A DNA stretch of 43,487 bases from a virus (IMGVR_UViG_3300045006_000068:1-43487), one strand, 5' to 3'; numbered from the stretch's first letter, positions 9,167 to 17,776 are shown. Notes: generated from the sequence alone by a model not told the origin. Program-made: numbers and translations.

Positions 9167-10321
9167 TCAAGCGGGGATGAACTGGATCATGATGGTGTAG
9201 CCCTTGGCGGGGTCACGCTTGGCCTTGAACGGGAGGGAGACCAAGACGTCGGCGTCCCGATTGGACCGCTTGCCCCCCGTGTACTCAATGGCCGCCAGAG
9301 TGATCTGGATTTTGTCACCGTTGGACGCCTGAAGGACCAGGTCGAGCGAGGTGTCGGTCTTGCTGATGAACTTCGACAGCAGGGTGGTGTCGTTGAAGTA
9401 GGTCCCCAGGTTTCCGGTAATCTTGAGCTTGTCCGAGGTAATCTGAACCGGACCGTCCTGGAAAGCGGCGTATCCCGGAGCCAGGCCCCGGTTGATCGAA
9501 AGATCGAGGCCGGTCACGATGGCGGTGAGGGTCGACCCGCCCTCCGACAGCGAGCCCTGGAAGGTGTCGATGACGGGGGTGGTGGTCACAGCAGTGGTCC
9601 CACCGGCAACCGTAACACCCGCCACGACGGCCGACCCACCGACGAACTCAAAGGAGCCGGTGACAACCTTCCCGGGCTCGACCTTCAGGTTCAAGGCGTT
9701 GACAGCAAAGTTCTTCCCGGAGATGAAGGCCGGGATGTCCGTGTAGCGGTCTTCCACGAAGAACCAGGAGGGGGTCGTGGAGTCAGTGATGACCTTGCGG
9801 GTCGTGGTCACGGAACAGCCAGTCTTGGCGGACTCGTCTGCGCCACCGGGGGCCGTCGCCAGGGTCAAGACGGTCGCCGCCACGTTCGTCACCTTGTAGG
9901 TGGAATTGTTGCCGGCATTGGCAAAGCCCGAGGTCGTGACGTAGTCGCCGACCTTGACGCCGTCCGTGGACCAGTTTCCGGTGCTTCGCGTGATGGTCTT
10001 GCCGGCGGCCGAGGTAGTGAGGGTCAAGCCGGTCAGGTTGTAGGCGGCGGCGGCGGCACCGTAGAGGAGGCCCGCCAGGAAGAGGTCGTAGGTGCCATAG
10101 GACAACTGGAAGGGCAGATTCAGCCCGTACTTCGTGAAGCCGGGGATGATGTCCGTGACGGCGTAGTCCGACCGGACCTCGTCGCTCTCCGAGTAGTCCC
10201 GGTCGATCTCGATGCCCTCGGTGCCAGTGTGCCGGACAAGCTGCAGCGTCGGGCTCCCAGGGACCGTGTCGAAATCAGTCTGCTTGACAAAGCCGAACTC
10301 TCGGCGGTTAGTGGCGCTCTT
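9167..10321 (-). CDS. Major tail tube protein, with an apparent AAG start
   Basis: A structural protein of about 384 residues forming the tail tube. The part from position 10105 down is open from a TTG, but the frame continues upstream through a typical tube-protein N-terminus (NRREFGFVKQTDFDTVPGS). It begins 7 nt after a perfect AGGAGG with the codon AAG (10321-10319), where ATG would be expected. Residues about 85-180 contain a Thr/Gly-rich insert resembling an Ig-like decoration. It is flanked by the terminator-like gene and the G chaperone. The identity is well supported by synteny; the start is an oddity or an error in the sequence. Confidence 0.85.
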   Translation of the reverse strand, partial: KSATNRREFGFVKQTDFDTVPGSPTLQLVRHTGTEGIEIDRDYSESDEVRSDYAVTDIIPGFTKYGLNLPFQLSYGTYDLFLAGLLYGAAAAAYNLTGLTLTTSAAGKTITRSTGNWSTDGVKVGDYVTTSGFANAGNNSTYKVTNVAATVLTLATAPGGADESAKTGCSVTTTRKVITDSTTPSWFFVEDRYTDIPAFISGKNFAVNALNLKVEPGKVVTGSFEFVGGSAVVAGVTVAGGTTAVTTTPVIDTFQGSLSEGGSTLTAIVTGLDLSINRGLAPGYAAFQDGPVQITSDKLKITGNLGTYFNDTTLLSKFISKTDTSLDLVLQASNGDKIQITLAAIEYTGGKRSNRDADVLVSLPFKAKRDPAKGYTIMIQFIPA

Positions 10322-10323
10322 CC

Positions 10324-10722
10324 TTATACCTCCTGAAGATCGGCCCGAAACTGGACCTGAACAGGGACGACGTACCGTCCGCCGTCGATCCTACCCGACC
10401 GGCGGCCCGTATTTTCAAATCTCACAAACCCATCCGAGGCGGGAACCCCGGAGCCGAGGGGAAAGGCGTCCAGCACAACCTGGACCAGGGCGGAAACGTC
10501 GTCGGTCCCCTCCCCCACCAGGCCAAAGACGTCCACCTGAAAGATCCCCCGAAGTCGGTAGCCCTGCCCCATGCCCAAGGGCTTCGGATCGGCCGGGATG
10601 AAGGTCGGGCAGACGTACCGGGAGGCGGCCGAGACGACCACCTTCCCATTCTCGGGAACAACCAGAAGCCCGGTCGACGCCAACCGTTGCGCCAGCAGGG
10701 CGGCCACTTTAGCGGTGTTCAT
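10324..10722 (-). CDS. Tail terminator-like protein (gpU position, DUF4128-like)
   Basis: This 132-residue protein starts with MNTAKVAALLAQRL and has a central QGYRLRGIFQVDVFGLVGEG strand pair. It ends with a beta strand pair (GRYVVPVQVQFRADLQEV). The pattern fits small tail-terminator proteins that cap the tube and join it to the neck. Its place immediately before the tail tube gene agrees. Family assignment is by resemblance only. Confidence 0.6.
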   Translation of the reverse strand: MNTAKVAALLAQRLASTGLLVVPENGKVVVSAASRYVCPTFIPADPKPLGMGQGYRLRGIFQVDVFGLVGEGTDDVSALVQVVLDAFPLGSGVPASDGFVRFENTGRRSGRIDGGRYVVPVQVQFRADLQEV

Positions 10723-11020
10723 TTGCTACTTCCTCGACGATGTCCTGGAACTCCAGGACGGTGATTCCAGCCATGCCGTGCGGCGCTTGCTGGGAGTGGC
10801 CCATTTCGAGGCTCCAGATGTAGGGGACCTCGTTGTGGATGGTCCGGTGGTCTCGGCTCCGGTTCTGAACCTCCCACCCGGACCGGGCCCGCCCGGTGTC
10901 GACCGGGGTTCGATCCCTGATCCGGTCCGCCATGGTCTCGGCCGTTCCGTCTAGGATGGCGCCCGCCTTCTCAAGAGCCCGGTCCCGAAAGAGGACGAGC
11001 GTTGTCGTCAGGTTCGTCAC
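10709..11020 (-). CDS. HK97 gp10-like neck protein
   Basis: The 103-residue product contains RIRDRTPVDTGRARSGWEV (about residues 33-51), the signature of the HK97 gp10/lambda gpZ-like neck family. An alpha-helical N-terminus precedes it and a conserved YIWSLEMGHS segment follows. It starts at a GTG overlapping the previous stop and likely helps connect head and tail. Confidence 0.75.
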   Translation of the reverse strand: MTNLTTTLVLFRDRALEKAGAILDGTAETMADRIRDRTPVDTGRARSGWEVQNRSRDHRTIHNEVPYIWSLEMGHSQQAPHGMAGITVLEFQDIVEEVANEHR

Positions 11021-11322
11021 AGGATGGCCTCGACGTCCTGGGAAACCAGCACCCCCCCGACTCTCGAGGGCTTCACCTCGTTGACGAGGTACTGGTAGGC
11101 CCCAACGATGATGAAGTCCCCGGGGGAAATGGTCCAGTGCCCGGGGATGATGAGCCAGCGAACGACCTTGATCGTCCCGCCGTCCTGGTCGAACTTCCAG
11201 GCCTCATCGAGGTCGGCGGCCACGGCATCGACCGGCGAGGCCCCGGACAGCTTGAGGGTCACGGGAAACCCGTTCTTGGCGATGAGCGAGGCCAGGCGAT
11301 CCCGGGCGGCCGTGCCGTTCAC
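11017..11322 (-). CDS. Head-tail joining/stopper protein
   Basis: About 101 residues, starting at the GTG at 11322 that overlaps the previous stop as GTGA and follows GAGGTGAG. The body is a compact beta-rich protein (PVTLKLSGAS; WTISPGDFIIVGAYQYLVNEV), similar in character to small stopper proteins such as HK97 gp7 or lambda gpFII. Its order (adaptor, this gene, gp10-like, terminator) is the standard neck order. The role is assigned from synteny. Confidence 0.55.
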   Translation of the reverse strand: MNGTAARDRLASLIAKNGFPVTLKLSGASPVDAVAADLDEAWKFDQDGGTIKVVRWLIIPGHWTISPGDFIIVGAYQYLVNEVKPSRVGGVLVSQDVEAIL

Positions 11323-11873
11323 CGGCTCACCTCGGCGCCCGTGGTCAGAAGGCACCCGATGGGAAACATGATCTTCGACCAGACGGTCCCGGCCGGGGCC
11401 CCGGACTCATAGGTGGTGGTCATGCCCTTGAACGACTCCTGGGCGATCCGGCCGCCTCGGTCGAAGGATGGGGAAAGCGCCCCGGGCGACAGAGCCTCAA
11501 TCAGGGCGGCCTCGGCCACAGCTTTCTTGAGGGCCAGGGGAATCCCGGACAGCACTCCGTCAAACGACGGCTCCCGGCTGGACGTCGGGTACTGGTTCAC
11601 TTCGTCGTAGATCAGCCGCCCGTCCGAGTACGAGGCTCCGACCCGAGGCCATTCGAGGGCCTGGGTGGGGTAGGCCCGGAAACCGGAGAACCGCCGCCGG
11701 AACATTCCATCGACCGCATCAGTGGCCCGAACGATGGCCTGATCCTTCGCCGCGGCGTCGAGGCTAGACCAGCCAGCGGCCCCCCGTTCGGCGTGGTAGG
11801 TGTCCACAAAGGCGACGTCAGCGTAAGCGTTCGCCGTGGGCAGTCCTGCCCCGGTTTCCAGGACCAGGGACAT
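11319..11873 (-). CDS. Head-tail adaptor, 'DnaT-like' phage family
   Basis: The 184-residue protein begins MSLVLETGAGLPTANAYADV, followed by VDTYHAERGAAGW. This is the pattern of a phage family usually annotated as putative DnaT-like ssDNA-binding protein. Its consistent position just after the capsid gene, and an all-helical adaptor-like body (AIVRATDAVDGMFRRRF), make a portal-ring adaptor role more likely than DNA binding. It overlaps both neighbours by 1-4 bases. Confidence 0.7.
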   Translation of the reverse strand: MSLVLETGAGLPTANAYADVAFVDTYHAERGAAGWSSLDAAAKDQAIVRATDAVDGMFRRRFSGFRAYPTQALEWPRVGASYSDGRLIYDEVNQYPTSSREPSFDGVLSGIPLALKKAVAEAALIEALSPGALSPSFDRGGRIAQESFKGMTTTYESGAPAGTVWSKIMFPIGCLLTTGAEVSR

Positions 11874-12205
11874 CAGCCGTTACCCTGGCCGTCGGGGGCC
11901 GCCGGGCCGCCGTTCTTCTTGACCGAAATGGCGTTCTTCAGGGCCGGGACGCCCATCCGCTTGACGACCGACGGGGGGATGACCTTGCCCTCGGCGTCGA
12001 CGATGCCCAGAGTCAGGGCCTCGGTCACCAGAGCGTCCTTCTCGGCGTTGTCGGACCCGTCCCAGTCGGGAGGGTCGACGGCGTACTTCTTGAGGGCGTG
12101 GAACTCCTCGGCGGTCCGGGGCTGATAGGTGCCCCGATGGTAGGAAATCTCAAGTTCGTTGCACCAGCCGGAGCAATCGAAGGTCAAAACGGGAATGTGG
12201 TCCAT
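11873..12205 (-). CDS. Small hypothetical capsid-proximal protein
   Basis: An acidic 110-residue protein without a recognised family. It has an N-terminal beta segment with two Cys (FDCSGWCNEL), a central HALKKYAVDPPDWDG stretch, and a Gly/Pro-rich tail. It lies between the major capsid gene and the adaptor, where siphoviruses often keep a small decoration or head-tail gene. No function can be read directly from it. Confidence 0.55.
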   Translation of the reverse strand: MDHIPVLTFDCSGWCNELEISYHRGTYQPRTAEEFHALKKYAVDPPDWDGSDNAEKDALVTEALTLGIVDAEGKVIPPSVVKRMGVPALKNAISVKKNGGPAAPDGQGNG

Positions 12206-12228
12206 GTCGTCTCCTTGGAATGTGGAAA

Positions 12229-12251
12229 GGGAGGGGGCTCACCCCCCTCCC
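12229..12251 (-). terminator. Strong GC hairpin after the capsid gene
   Basis: A 9-bp perfect stem (GGGAGGGGG with CCCCCTCCC) and a 5-base loop lie just downstream of the major capsid stop on the minus strand. Only a short pyrimidine tract follows, so it may be a partial terminator or an mRNA-stabilising hairpin for the abundant capsid message. Confidence 0.5.
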
Positions 12252-12273
12252 CTACTCTGTTGCTCGACCGCTG

Positions 12274-13449
12274 TTAAGCGATCCCGGTGATGAGAGTGTG
12301 ATCGTAGCCGACGCCCTCGATGAGGAAGCCCAGGGAGCCCTGAAGAGCCTCACGGCGCTCCCGGGTCGACTGGGTGGGCTCGACGGTGGGCCGAAGCTCG
12401 TCACCTTCCAGCCAGCCCTTGCGGAGGCCGTCGGGCGAGAGAACGGCAACCTGATCGTCGGGCATATCGGCATCGACGACGACCTGAAGGATCAGGCCGT
12501 TGTAGTTGTACTCCTTGACCTCGTAGCCAGCCGTCTTCTCGCCCAGGGCGATGTTGTACTTGACGGCGGCATTCGTGGCGTTGAACCCGTTGATGAGTTC
12601 CTTGTTGGTCATGGAGCAGAGGATGACCGACGGCTGGCCGAACTTCGTGACGTCCTTGAGGGCGGCCCGGAGCTTGGTTTCGGTCAGCGCACCAGCGGCG
12701 GCATAGGTCAGGGTCGGCCGGGTGCCTCCGGCGGTGTCGACCAACTGCTGAAGCAGACCGGCGCTCATGTACTGGTCGCCGCCGACGTTGCCCTGCTGTT
12801 TCTGCCCGTAGAGGGCCGAGACGGACAGGGTCTCAGCGAGACGGATCGCCGCTTCCTGCTGGAGAACGGTGATGGTGTTCTCAGCCGACAGGCCCTTCCG
12901 CATCAGTTCGGCACCCTTGGTCCAGTCCAGGAGTTCGGCGAACGTCTGGACGTAGTTCGTGTACTTCAGCGTCCCTTCCTGGACGCCGGTCACGTTCTTG
13001 AGGTCGGTGTCCCGGATGGCGTATCCGATGACCTTGATCGCCTTCCCGGCGGTGTGGGCGGCGGCCGTGGTGCTGGCGGCTCCCCGCTTGAACACGGACA
13101 CGGTCCCGGCACCCTGCTGGACAGCGGAGACGACGACGATTTCCGCCTCGACCTGCAGGACGGTCCCGAGGGTCAGGCCCTTCACCATGGTCGTGTCGAC
13201 CGGGAGGCCGGTGATGGCCGAGTTATCCCAGCCGCCGGTTCCGACGAGGCCGTTGCGGGCGGTCTTGGACCGGGAGTAGATTTCAAACTCCTTGCCCTTG
13301 ATCGCCACCAGCGGTGGCTTCATCATCTGGTACAGGGCCCCCTTGAAGGCGGGCATCTTGATGGTCCTCGCCAGACCGGCGATAATGGGATACTGGATCG
13401 AATTGGGGTCCGAGAACTCGGACACCTGACCGAAATTGAAGCCGGACAT
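12274..13449 (-). CDS. Major capsid protein, SU10/DUF5309-type HK97 fold
   Basis: The 391-residue protein resembles the SU10 (DUF5309) major capsid family. It has a short N-arm, then GKEFEIYSRSKTARNGLVG, a central QTFAELLDWTKGAELMRKG segment followed by helical AIRLAETLSV, and a C-terminal domain with VILCSMTNKELINGF. It follows the scaffold gene, as usual. No N-terminal prohead-protease domain is visible, in keeping with a separate scaffold. A hairpin lies after its stop. Confidence 0.85.
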   Translation of the reverse strand: MSGFNFGQVSEFSDPNSIQYPIIAGLARTIKMPAFKGALYQMMKPPLVAIKGKEFEIYSRSKTARNGLVGTGGWDNSAITGLPVDTTMVKGLTLGTVLQVEAEIVVVSAVQQGAGTVSVFKRGAASTTAAAHTAGKAIKVIGYAIRDTDLKNVTGVQEGTLKYTNYVQTFAELLDWTKGAELMRKGLSAENTITVLQQEAAIRLAETLSVSALYGQKQQGNVGGDQYMSAGLLQQLVDTAGGTRPTLTYAAAGALTETKLRAALKDVTKFGQPSVILCSMTNKELINGFNATNAAVKYNIALGEKTAGYEVKEYNYNGLILQVVVDADMPDDQVAVLSPDGLRKGWLEGDELRPTVEPTQSTRERREALQGSLGFLIEGVGYDHTLITGIA

Positions 13450-13457
13450 TGTTCCCC

Positions 13458-14186
13458 CTAGCTAGACTTCCCGACCTGGTTGGCGAGGTTCATCATTTCC
13501 CTGGCCTCGGAGTCGGTCAGTTCAGCCTTTGCGTTCAGTTCTTTGAACCGGGCCATGGGGTCTCCCCCCGAACCGGCTCCGGTTCCGCCGGAAGCACCGC
13601 TCCCGGTATTCTTCGCCGAAATCAGCCGCTTGCCCTCGTCGGTCAGCGACCAGTCCTTCACAAAGGAGGCGACATCGGCAACGCTCTCCTTCCCGTCCTT
13701 GACGATCTTCGCCACAGCCTTGAGCCCGGATTCGTCGTCCTGAATCGCCAGGGCGTTCGCTCCCTTCAGGGACAGCCGGGCCAGCTTCAGGTTCACCGGA
13801 TCGGTGACACCGGCCTCCGTCAGCGCCTTGGTCAGAGCGTCTTCCAGGACCAGGCCGTGCAGTCGGCCAGTCATGCCGGTCAGCTTGCCGGTCAGGTCGG
13901 CCCCCAGGGCTTCCTTGTCGGCGGCGGTCTTCTTCAAGTCCCGCTCCAGCTTCCCGTTCGCCTTCGTGAGGTCGTCGATCTGCCCCTTGAGCGTTTCGAT
14001 CTCCTCTTCCAGCTTGCCGGGGTCGTTTCCGGCCGCCTTCAGCTTCCGGTTCTCGCCCAGAAGCTCCTTGTTCTTCGTCCGAAGACCAACAACCTCGTCG
14101 TCGATCCCCGCCTGAATCTCGGCGGCCAGGGCGTCGACCTTGTCGGCCGCAATCCCCGCCTTCTTCAGAATCTCAATCAATTCCAT
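13458..14186 (-). CDS. Capsid scaffolding protein (GP20-like)
   Basis: A charged 242-residue protein, coiled coil for residues about 30-105 (LEEEIETLKGQIDDLTKANG), with a helical middle and a Gly/Ser-rich linker before a short C-terminal helix. This layout is typical of phage minor structural GP20-type scaffolds, whose C-terminal helix binds the capsid protein. It sits directly between portal and capsid genes. Confidence 0.82.
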   Translation of the reverse strand: MELIEILKKAGIAADKVDALAAEIQAGIDDEVVGLRTKNKELLGENRKLKAAGNDPGKLEEEIETLKGQIDDLTKANGKLERDLKKTAADKEALGADLTGKLTGMTGRLHGLVLEDALTKALTEAGVTDPVNLKLARLSLKGANALAIQDDESGLKAVAKIVKDGKESVADVASFVKDWSLTDEGKRLISAKNTGSGASGGTGAGSGGDPMARFKELNAKAELTDSEAREMMNLANQVGKSS

Positions 14187-14232
14187 GAATCCCCCAGGGA
14201 TATTGGTAATGCCCCGCCCGACGGGGCAGTAT

Positions 14233-15690
14233 CTATTGTTTCACAGTCGACGGGCTCGTTTTCAAATCTTTGGAAAGTTGCGGCGTCGGCTTTTGCAAGC
14301 CCCCCTTGAACGCTTCAAGGGTCGTCTGATCGGTCAGGATGCCCATCGCCTTGTACCGCCCGAAAAGCGCCTCGTCGGACAGCCCACCCTGAATCCATGC
14401 GGCCACCAGAGCGGTCAGCGTGGCGGCGTCGAATGGCTCGGGAAAGAACTCACTGTTCAGCGTGACCGCAACCTGGGCCCTTGGGCCCCGCCATTCAGCG
14501 GCCAGGGTCATGAGTTCCGACAAGCCCCGGCCGACGATGTGAGCGATCCCGGCGAGGACCGAGGTCTCCCCGTTCGCCCGGATCAGGGCGGTCTGGTACG
14601 CCTCGACTCCGTTCTGGGGATCATCCTGAAGCACCCGGGAGCCGACACGGGCCATCATCAGCCGCTTCTGCTCATCCGCCTTCTCGAGCGGAGTCAGGCC
14701 GTCGGACGGCAAGTAGAGGTAAGACGCCGACGATCCCTGGTCCCCGACGAGGGCCGACATCCCGCCCAGCTTGATCTTCGGCTTCGACTTCTGCCCGGCA
14801 GCCCCTTCGGTCGCATCCCCGGCTCCAAAGTCCCCGCAGAGAACGACGGTCGGATGGCCGCACCAGAGCCGACCGGATTCCAGTTCGGCCATGGTGTGAT
14901 AGTGGGAGACGTTGAGGTCCACCAGGTCCTGCAACGGCGGCTTTTTGGGCCTGGCCTTGAGGTCCTTCGCATTGAAGAACCAGAACGGGAGCCGGTCCAG
15001 GGGCTCCCCCCCCATGAGCGGCACCGAGGGCGGCCCGGGGGTGTACTCCTCAGAGTCCTTCGGGCGGCGATGAAGGCGGACTAGGTAGCCCGCGTCCGTC
15101 AGGATCAGTTCCCGGTACTGGAAGCCATCAATCTCGGGGTCGGGCTCCCGGAGGACCAGCCGGGTCAGTTCGGACCGATTGTTCACCCTGCCCTCGGTCC
15201 AGTTGATTACGTCCTCGGCCCGGTACAGTGCGGCGAACGGCCGAACCCCAAGAGCCTCGGCCTGGGCCACGGTGAGCCCTTCGCCAGCCACCGGGACATC
15301 GATCATCACGCCAACCCGGCCGACAGTCAGCACCTCGTCGGTGAGAACCCGGGCGAACTCCACCAGCGACGTCCCAGCCAGGTCGACGTCTTCCACTAGG
15401 TCGTCCGTCAGGGGGAGCCCTTCCACCACGGGGTCCTTGCGGAAGATCAGGCCGCCAAGGCCTTCGATGGTCCGGCCCGTGGCGTTGAACCAGAAGGCCC
15501 GGGACAGGTAGACCTGATACTCCGGCAGGGTCATCCCCGGGAGGATCGGCAGATACCGCTGGCCCGGTGCCTTGGTCCCGTCCGGGGAGGCGGCCTTGAC
15601 GGCGTCCTGCCCCTCGGCGGCATCACGACAGCGGACCCAGCGGGGGAGCATCCGAACATACTCGGGGTGGGGATCGTAAATCTTGCCCAT
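14233..15690 (-). CDS. Portal protein (DUF4055 family)
   Basis: A 485-residue protein with the DUF4055 portal N-terminus (IYDPHPEYVRMLPRWVRCRD; LPEYQVYLSRAFWFNATGRT). It includes RLPFWFFNAKDLKARPKKPP, a long central helix (DLNVSHYHTMAELESG) and the clip/crown region. It forms the dodecameric DNA channel at one capsid vertex. The start overlaps the end of the terminase gene and scaffold follows. Confidence 0.88.
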   Translation of the reverse strand: MGKIYDPHPEYVRMLPRWVRCRDAAEGQDAVKAASPDGTKAPGQRYLPILPGMTLPEYQVYLSRAFWFNATGRTIEGLGGLIFRKDPVVEGLPLTDDLVEDVDLAGTSLVEFARVLTDEVLTVGRVGVMIDVPVAGEGLTVAQAEALGVRPFAALYRAEDVINWTEGRVNNRSELTRLVLREPDPEIDGFQYRELILTDAGYLVRLHRRPKDSEEYTPGPPSVPLMGGEPLDRLPFWFFNAKDLKARPKKPPLQDLVDLNVSHYHTMAELESGRLWCGHPTVVLCGDFGAGDATEGAAGQKSKPKIKLGGMSALVGDQGSSASYLYLPSDGLTPLEKADEQKRLMMARVGSRVLQDDPQNGVEAYQTALIRANGETSVLAGIAHIVGRGLSELMTLAAEWRGPRAQVAVTLNSEFFPEPFDAATLTALVAAWIQGGLSDEALFGRYKAMGILTDQTTLEAFKGGLQKPTPQLSKDLKTSPSTVKQ

Positions 15691-17105
15691 CAGAAACCTA
15701 CCTCAACAACCCCAGGGGGGCGTTTCTTTTGAAGTACCCGATACCGGGTCTCGTCGTATGCATGGTCCTCAGCGGCCGAGTCGACGTCTTCTGGGTGCCG
15801 TTCACTTCGAGGGATCGCCGGAACGGTCCGAATCCAGTGGACGCAATGGCTGAAGATGTATAATGCCGGTTCCTCCCGGTCGTTTTTCAAACCGTTCCTC
15901 AAGAGGGTGCGGATTCTCGACAGGCCGTTGACCCGGGAGCCCGGCGACTTGTCGGCGGTATCGAGGAATTTCACGCCTTTCGCTAGGTAATCTCCGGCGA
16001 TGGACCGCCCATTCGTGACGTCGAAGATCATCCCGTCGGCCGGACCGGGATGCACCCGGCCGCCCATCATCAACTCCTGTTCGACGTAGCGGTCCCCTTC
16101 CTTGACCCCGATGGCGATCTCGACGTTATCCAGGCGGGCCCCTTCGTTGGCATTCCCATTCCAGCCGTACCAGTCCCAGATGCGGAACAGGGTGCCCCTC
16201 GGGAAATGCTTGATCGTCCCGTCGGCCATGCGGACAGGGGAGCCGTCGGACTCAGCCCACCAGCCAACCGAGAAAGGCTTCGCCGACCCCCAGTCGTGGG
16301 TCCGGTCGACGTACCATGACTCCGGGATTCGGAACGGAGGCAGAACGTGGACCGCCTCGTTCCAGACGTCATCGAGGGCGGCCCCGGCCACAATGTTCCA
16401 GTCGCCATTTCGCATCGCCTTGACCAGGGCAGGATCTCCCAGGCCGTTCAGCTTGTCCTCGTAGTCAGGGTCTTGTTCCATGAGGATTCGGTTGTCCTCG
16501 AGGCGGGCAGGGATGTACTCCCGGATCATGCCGCCGTCCGTCTTGGGCATCCTGTGGGCCCCCGGCGGCTGATCGACCCAACATTGCTTCACCCAGTTGT
16601 GGCCGACGCCTCCGGGGTTCGCCCCGACCAGGACTCGGGGGAAAAGCCCCTTGTGCTTGTCCGGGACCTCGAGGCCGACCATACGAACACGGCCACGGAG
16701 GTACAGGTACATTCGCTTTTCCCATTGGGTGAGTTCGTCGATCATCAGAACGTGGATTTCGGCACCCTGGTAGGTGTAGACATCCTTGGCGTACTGACAG
16801 TGCCGAAGGTGAATCTTCGACCCGTTGGCCCAGATGATGTCCATGCCAACGATCCGGCATTGCTTCGCCTTGATGTAGGGTTGCAGAAGCTCCGGGAACC
16901 CCGTGGGTCCGTCCATGTGGTTCTGCTGCAGGGCTCCGAAGGTCCGGCGGAAAATGTAGACCTGGAGCCCCGGAATGTCGATGCACCAGGAGATAGCACA
17001 AACCCGCATCAGGTGTGATTTCCCCCCTCCGGCCGCACCGCCGTAGAGGACTTCCGTTGAGGTTGATCGAAAGGCGGCGGACTGTTTGGGCTGGAGCCTC
17101 AGAAT
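15690..17105 (-). CDS. terL: Terminase large subunit, start codon uncertain
   Basis: The ATPase-nuclease motor that packages DNA. The frame extends upstream of the ATG at 17009 and includes the Walker A motif VLYGGAAGGGKSHL, so that ATG cannot be the start. Walker B is VLMIDE (near residue 121). The nuclease half contains DWGSAKPFSVGWW and IFDVTNGRS. The frame is closed by a TGA at 17121-17123, and no ATG, GTG or TTG lies between it and Walker A. An ATT at 17105 or CTG at 17102 gives (I)LRLQPKQSAAFRSTSTEV, a normal-looking terminase N-terminus. The family is certain; the start is not. Confidence 0.88.
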   Translation of the reverse strand: MLRLQPKQSAAFRSTSTEVLYGGAAGGGKSHLMRVCAISWCIDIPGLQVYIFRRTFGALQQNHMDGPTGFPELLQPYIKAKQCRIVGMDIIWANGSKIHLRHCQYAKDVYTYQGAEIHVLMIDELTQWEKRMYLYLRGRVRMVGLEVPDKHKGLFPRVLVGANPGGVGHNWVKQCWVDQPPGAHRMPKTDGGMIREYIPARLEDNRILMEQDPDYEDKLNGLGDPALVKAMRNGDWNIVAGAALDDVWNEAVHVLPPFRIPESWYVDRTHDWGSAKPFSVGWWAESDGSPVRMADGTIKHFPRGTLFRIWDWYGWNGNANEGARLDNVEIAIGVKEGDRYVEQELMMGGRVHPGPADGMIFDVTNGRSIAGDYLAKGVKFLDTADKSPGSRVNGLSRIRTLLRNGLKNDREEPALYIFSHCVHWIRTVPAIPRSERHPEDVDSAAEDHAYDETRYRVLQKKRPPGVVEVGF

Positions 17106-17145
17106 CTTCGGGCGAACACCTCAGAAGTAGGGTAGGGGAGGGGGA

Positions 17146-17496
17146 TCAAAGAGGCTTCCCCTGGATGAACCAGTCGGAGAACTGCCGGGACAGTTCGGCC
17201 GCCACCTCCTCGGGCGTCTTCCTGGGGATGGCCGGAATGTCGATGATCCTGAAGAGTCGAAGGGCCGCCATGCGGGACCGCTCCCGGAGGCCAGTCGGGT
17301 CCTTCGACCGGGCCGCCGCCTGGAACGTCTCTTCGATGATACTGGCGACACCTTCCATCGGGGGCATGGTAGGGGCGGACCTGAGGGCCCCGAGCGCGTG
17401 AGCCACCTCATCTAGGCCGTCCGCATCGACGAAGCGGGACGACCTGACAAGGGCCCCGGCTATCCGCTCTCGCAGGGCGTCAGAAAGGATTATCAC
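17146..17496 (-). CDS. Hypothetical protein upstream of terminase
   Basis: A 116-residue largely helical protein starting at a GTG after AAAGGAGGAG. Its N-terminus (LSDALRERIAGALVRSSRF) and a later RERSRMAALRLFRII helix suggest a soluble helical protein. No family is recognised. It occupies the place of a small terminase subunit, but it lacks a clear DNA-binding motif and a better candidate lies at 21666-22094. Its 5' leader resembles that of the integron cassette gene at 17863, which is unusual. Confidence 0.6.
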   Translation of the reverse strand: MIILSDALRERIAGALVRSSRFVDADGLDEVAHALGALRSAPTMPPMEGVASIIEETFQAAARSKDPTGLRERSRMAALRLFRIIDIPAIPRKTPEEVAAELSRQFSDWFIQGKPL

Positions 17497-17509
17497 GGCT
17501 CCTCCTTTG

Positions 17510-17565
17510 GCATGGCGACTTGGCCCGTGTCGGCAATCGATTTATTGATTGCCGCTAAAGGGTCT
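17510..17565 (-). promoter_or_regulatory. Structured leader upstream of the 17146-17496 gene
   Basis: On the minus strand, after the attC core, the leader reads CTTTAGCGGC, then an 8-bp stem (CGGCAATC with GATTGCCG), then GACACGGGCCAAGTCGCC, and then the ribosome site. The same pattern with a different stem sequence precedes the 69-residue cassette gene. Confidence 0.5.
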
Positions 17566-17627
17566 GCCTAACATTGAGTTAAGGTGCAACTTCGTCAGAA
17601 GTTGTCAGCTTGAACTCTGTGTTGGAT
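17566..17627 (-). other. Integron attC recombination site (first)
   Basis: On the minus strand the site starts ATCCAAC and ends GTTAGGC, matching the RYYYAAC and GTTRRRY cores. Between them GAGTTCAAG pairs with CTTAACTC leaving one unpaired base, the extrahelical base that fixes attC orientation. A second stem pairs GACAACTTC with GAAGTTGCA-type sequence. The 3' end of the 65-residue ORF lies inside it, as is normal for cassettes. The paired arms closely resemble those of classical attC sites such as aadA. Confidence 0.85.
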
Positions 17628-17776
17628 ATTGCCCGGCGCACTGGAACATTTAATGATGGGCTATAAAAACACTTTAAAAAATGATTACTAATTTTTGACC
17701 AAGTTTCACAATTATCATCTATCGTTTCGTCACCATCCATGAATTGTTCCCCATTTTCCAAAAGTCTGTATTTCAC
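17579..17776 (-). CDS. Cassette B protein, 65 residues
   Basis: A small acidic protein starting at a GTG after CGGAGGAG. The opening MKYRLLENGEQFMDGDE and the later VPVRR follow a pattern I associate with small hypothetical proteins of integron cassettes and phages (YRLL..GE...GDE...RR). The last 15 residues are encoded by the attC site. No function is assigned. Base composition is AT-rich compared with its neighbours, a sign of separate origin. Confidence 0.65.
   Translation of the reverse strand: MKYRLLENGEQFMDGDETIDDNCETWSKISNHFLKCFYSPSLNVPVRRAISNTEFKLTTSDEVAP

Noticed and set aside
12220-13461. Plus-strand ORF over the capsid gene
   Set aside because: Shadow of the SU10-like major capsid gene, produced by strong third-position GC bias. 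The same applies to 6843-8018, 8085-9200 and 25192-26721.
17146-17496. Small terminase subunit next to terL
   Set aside because: Right position, but no helix-turn-helix or terminase signature. The gene at 21666-22094 fits better.
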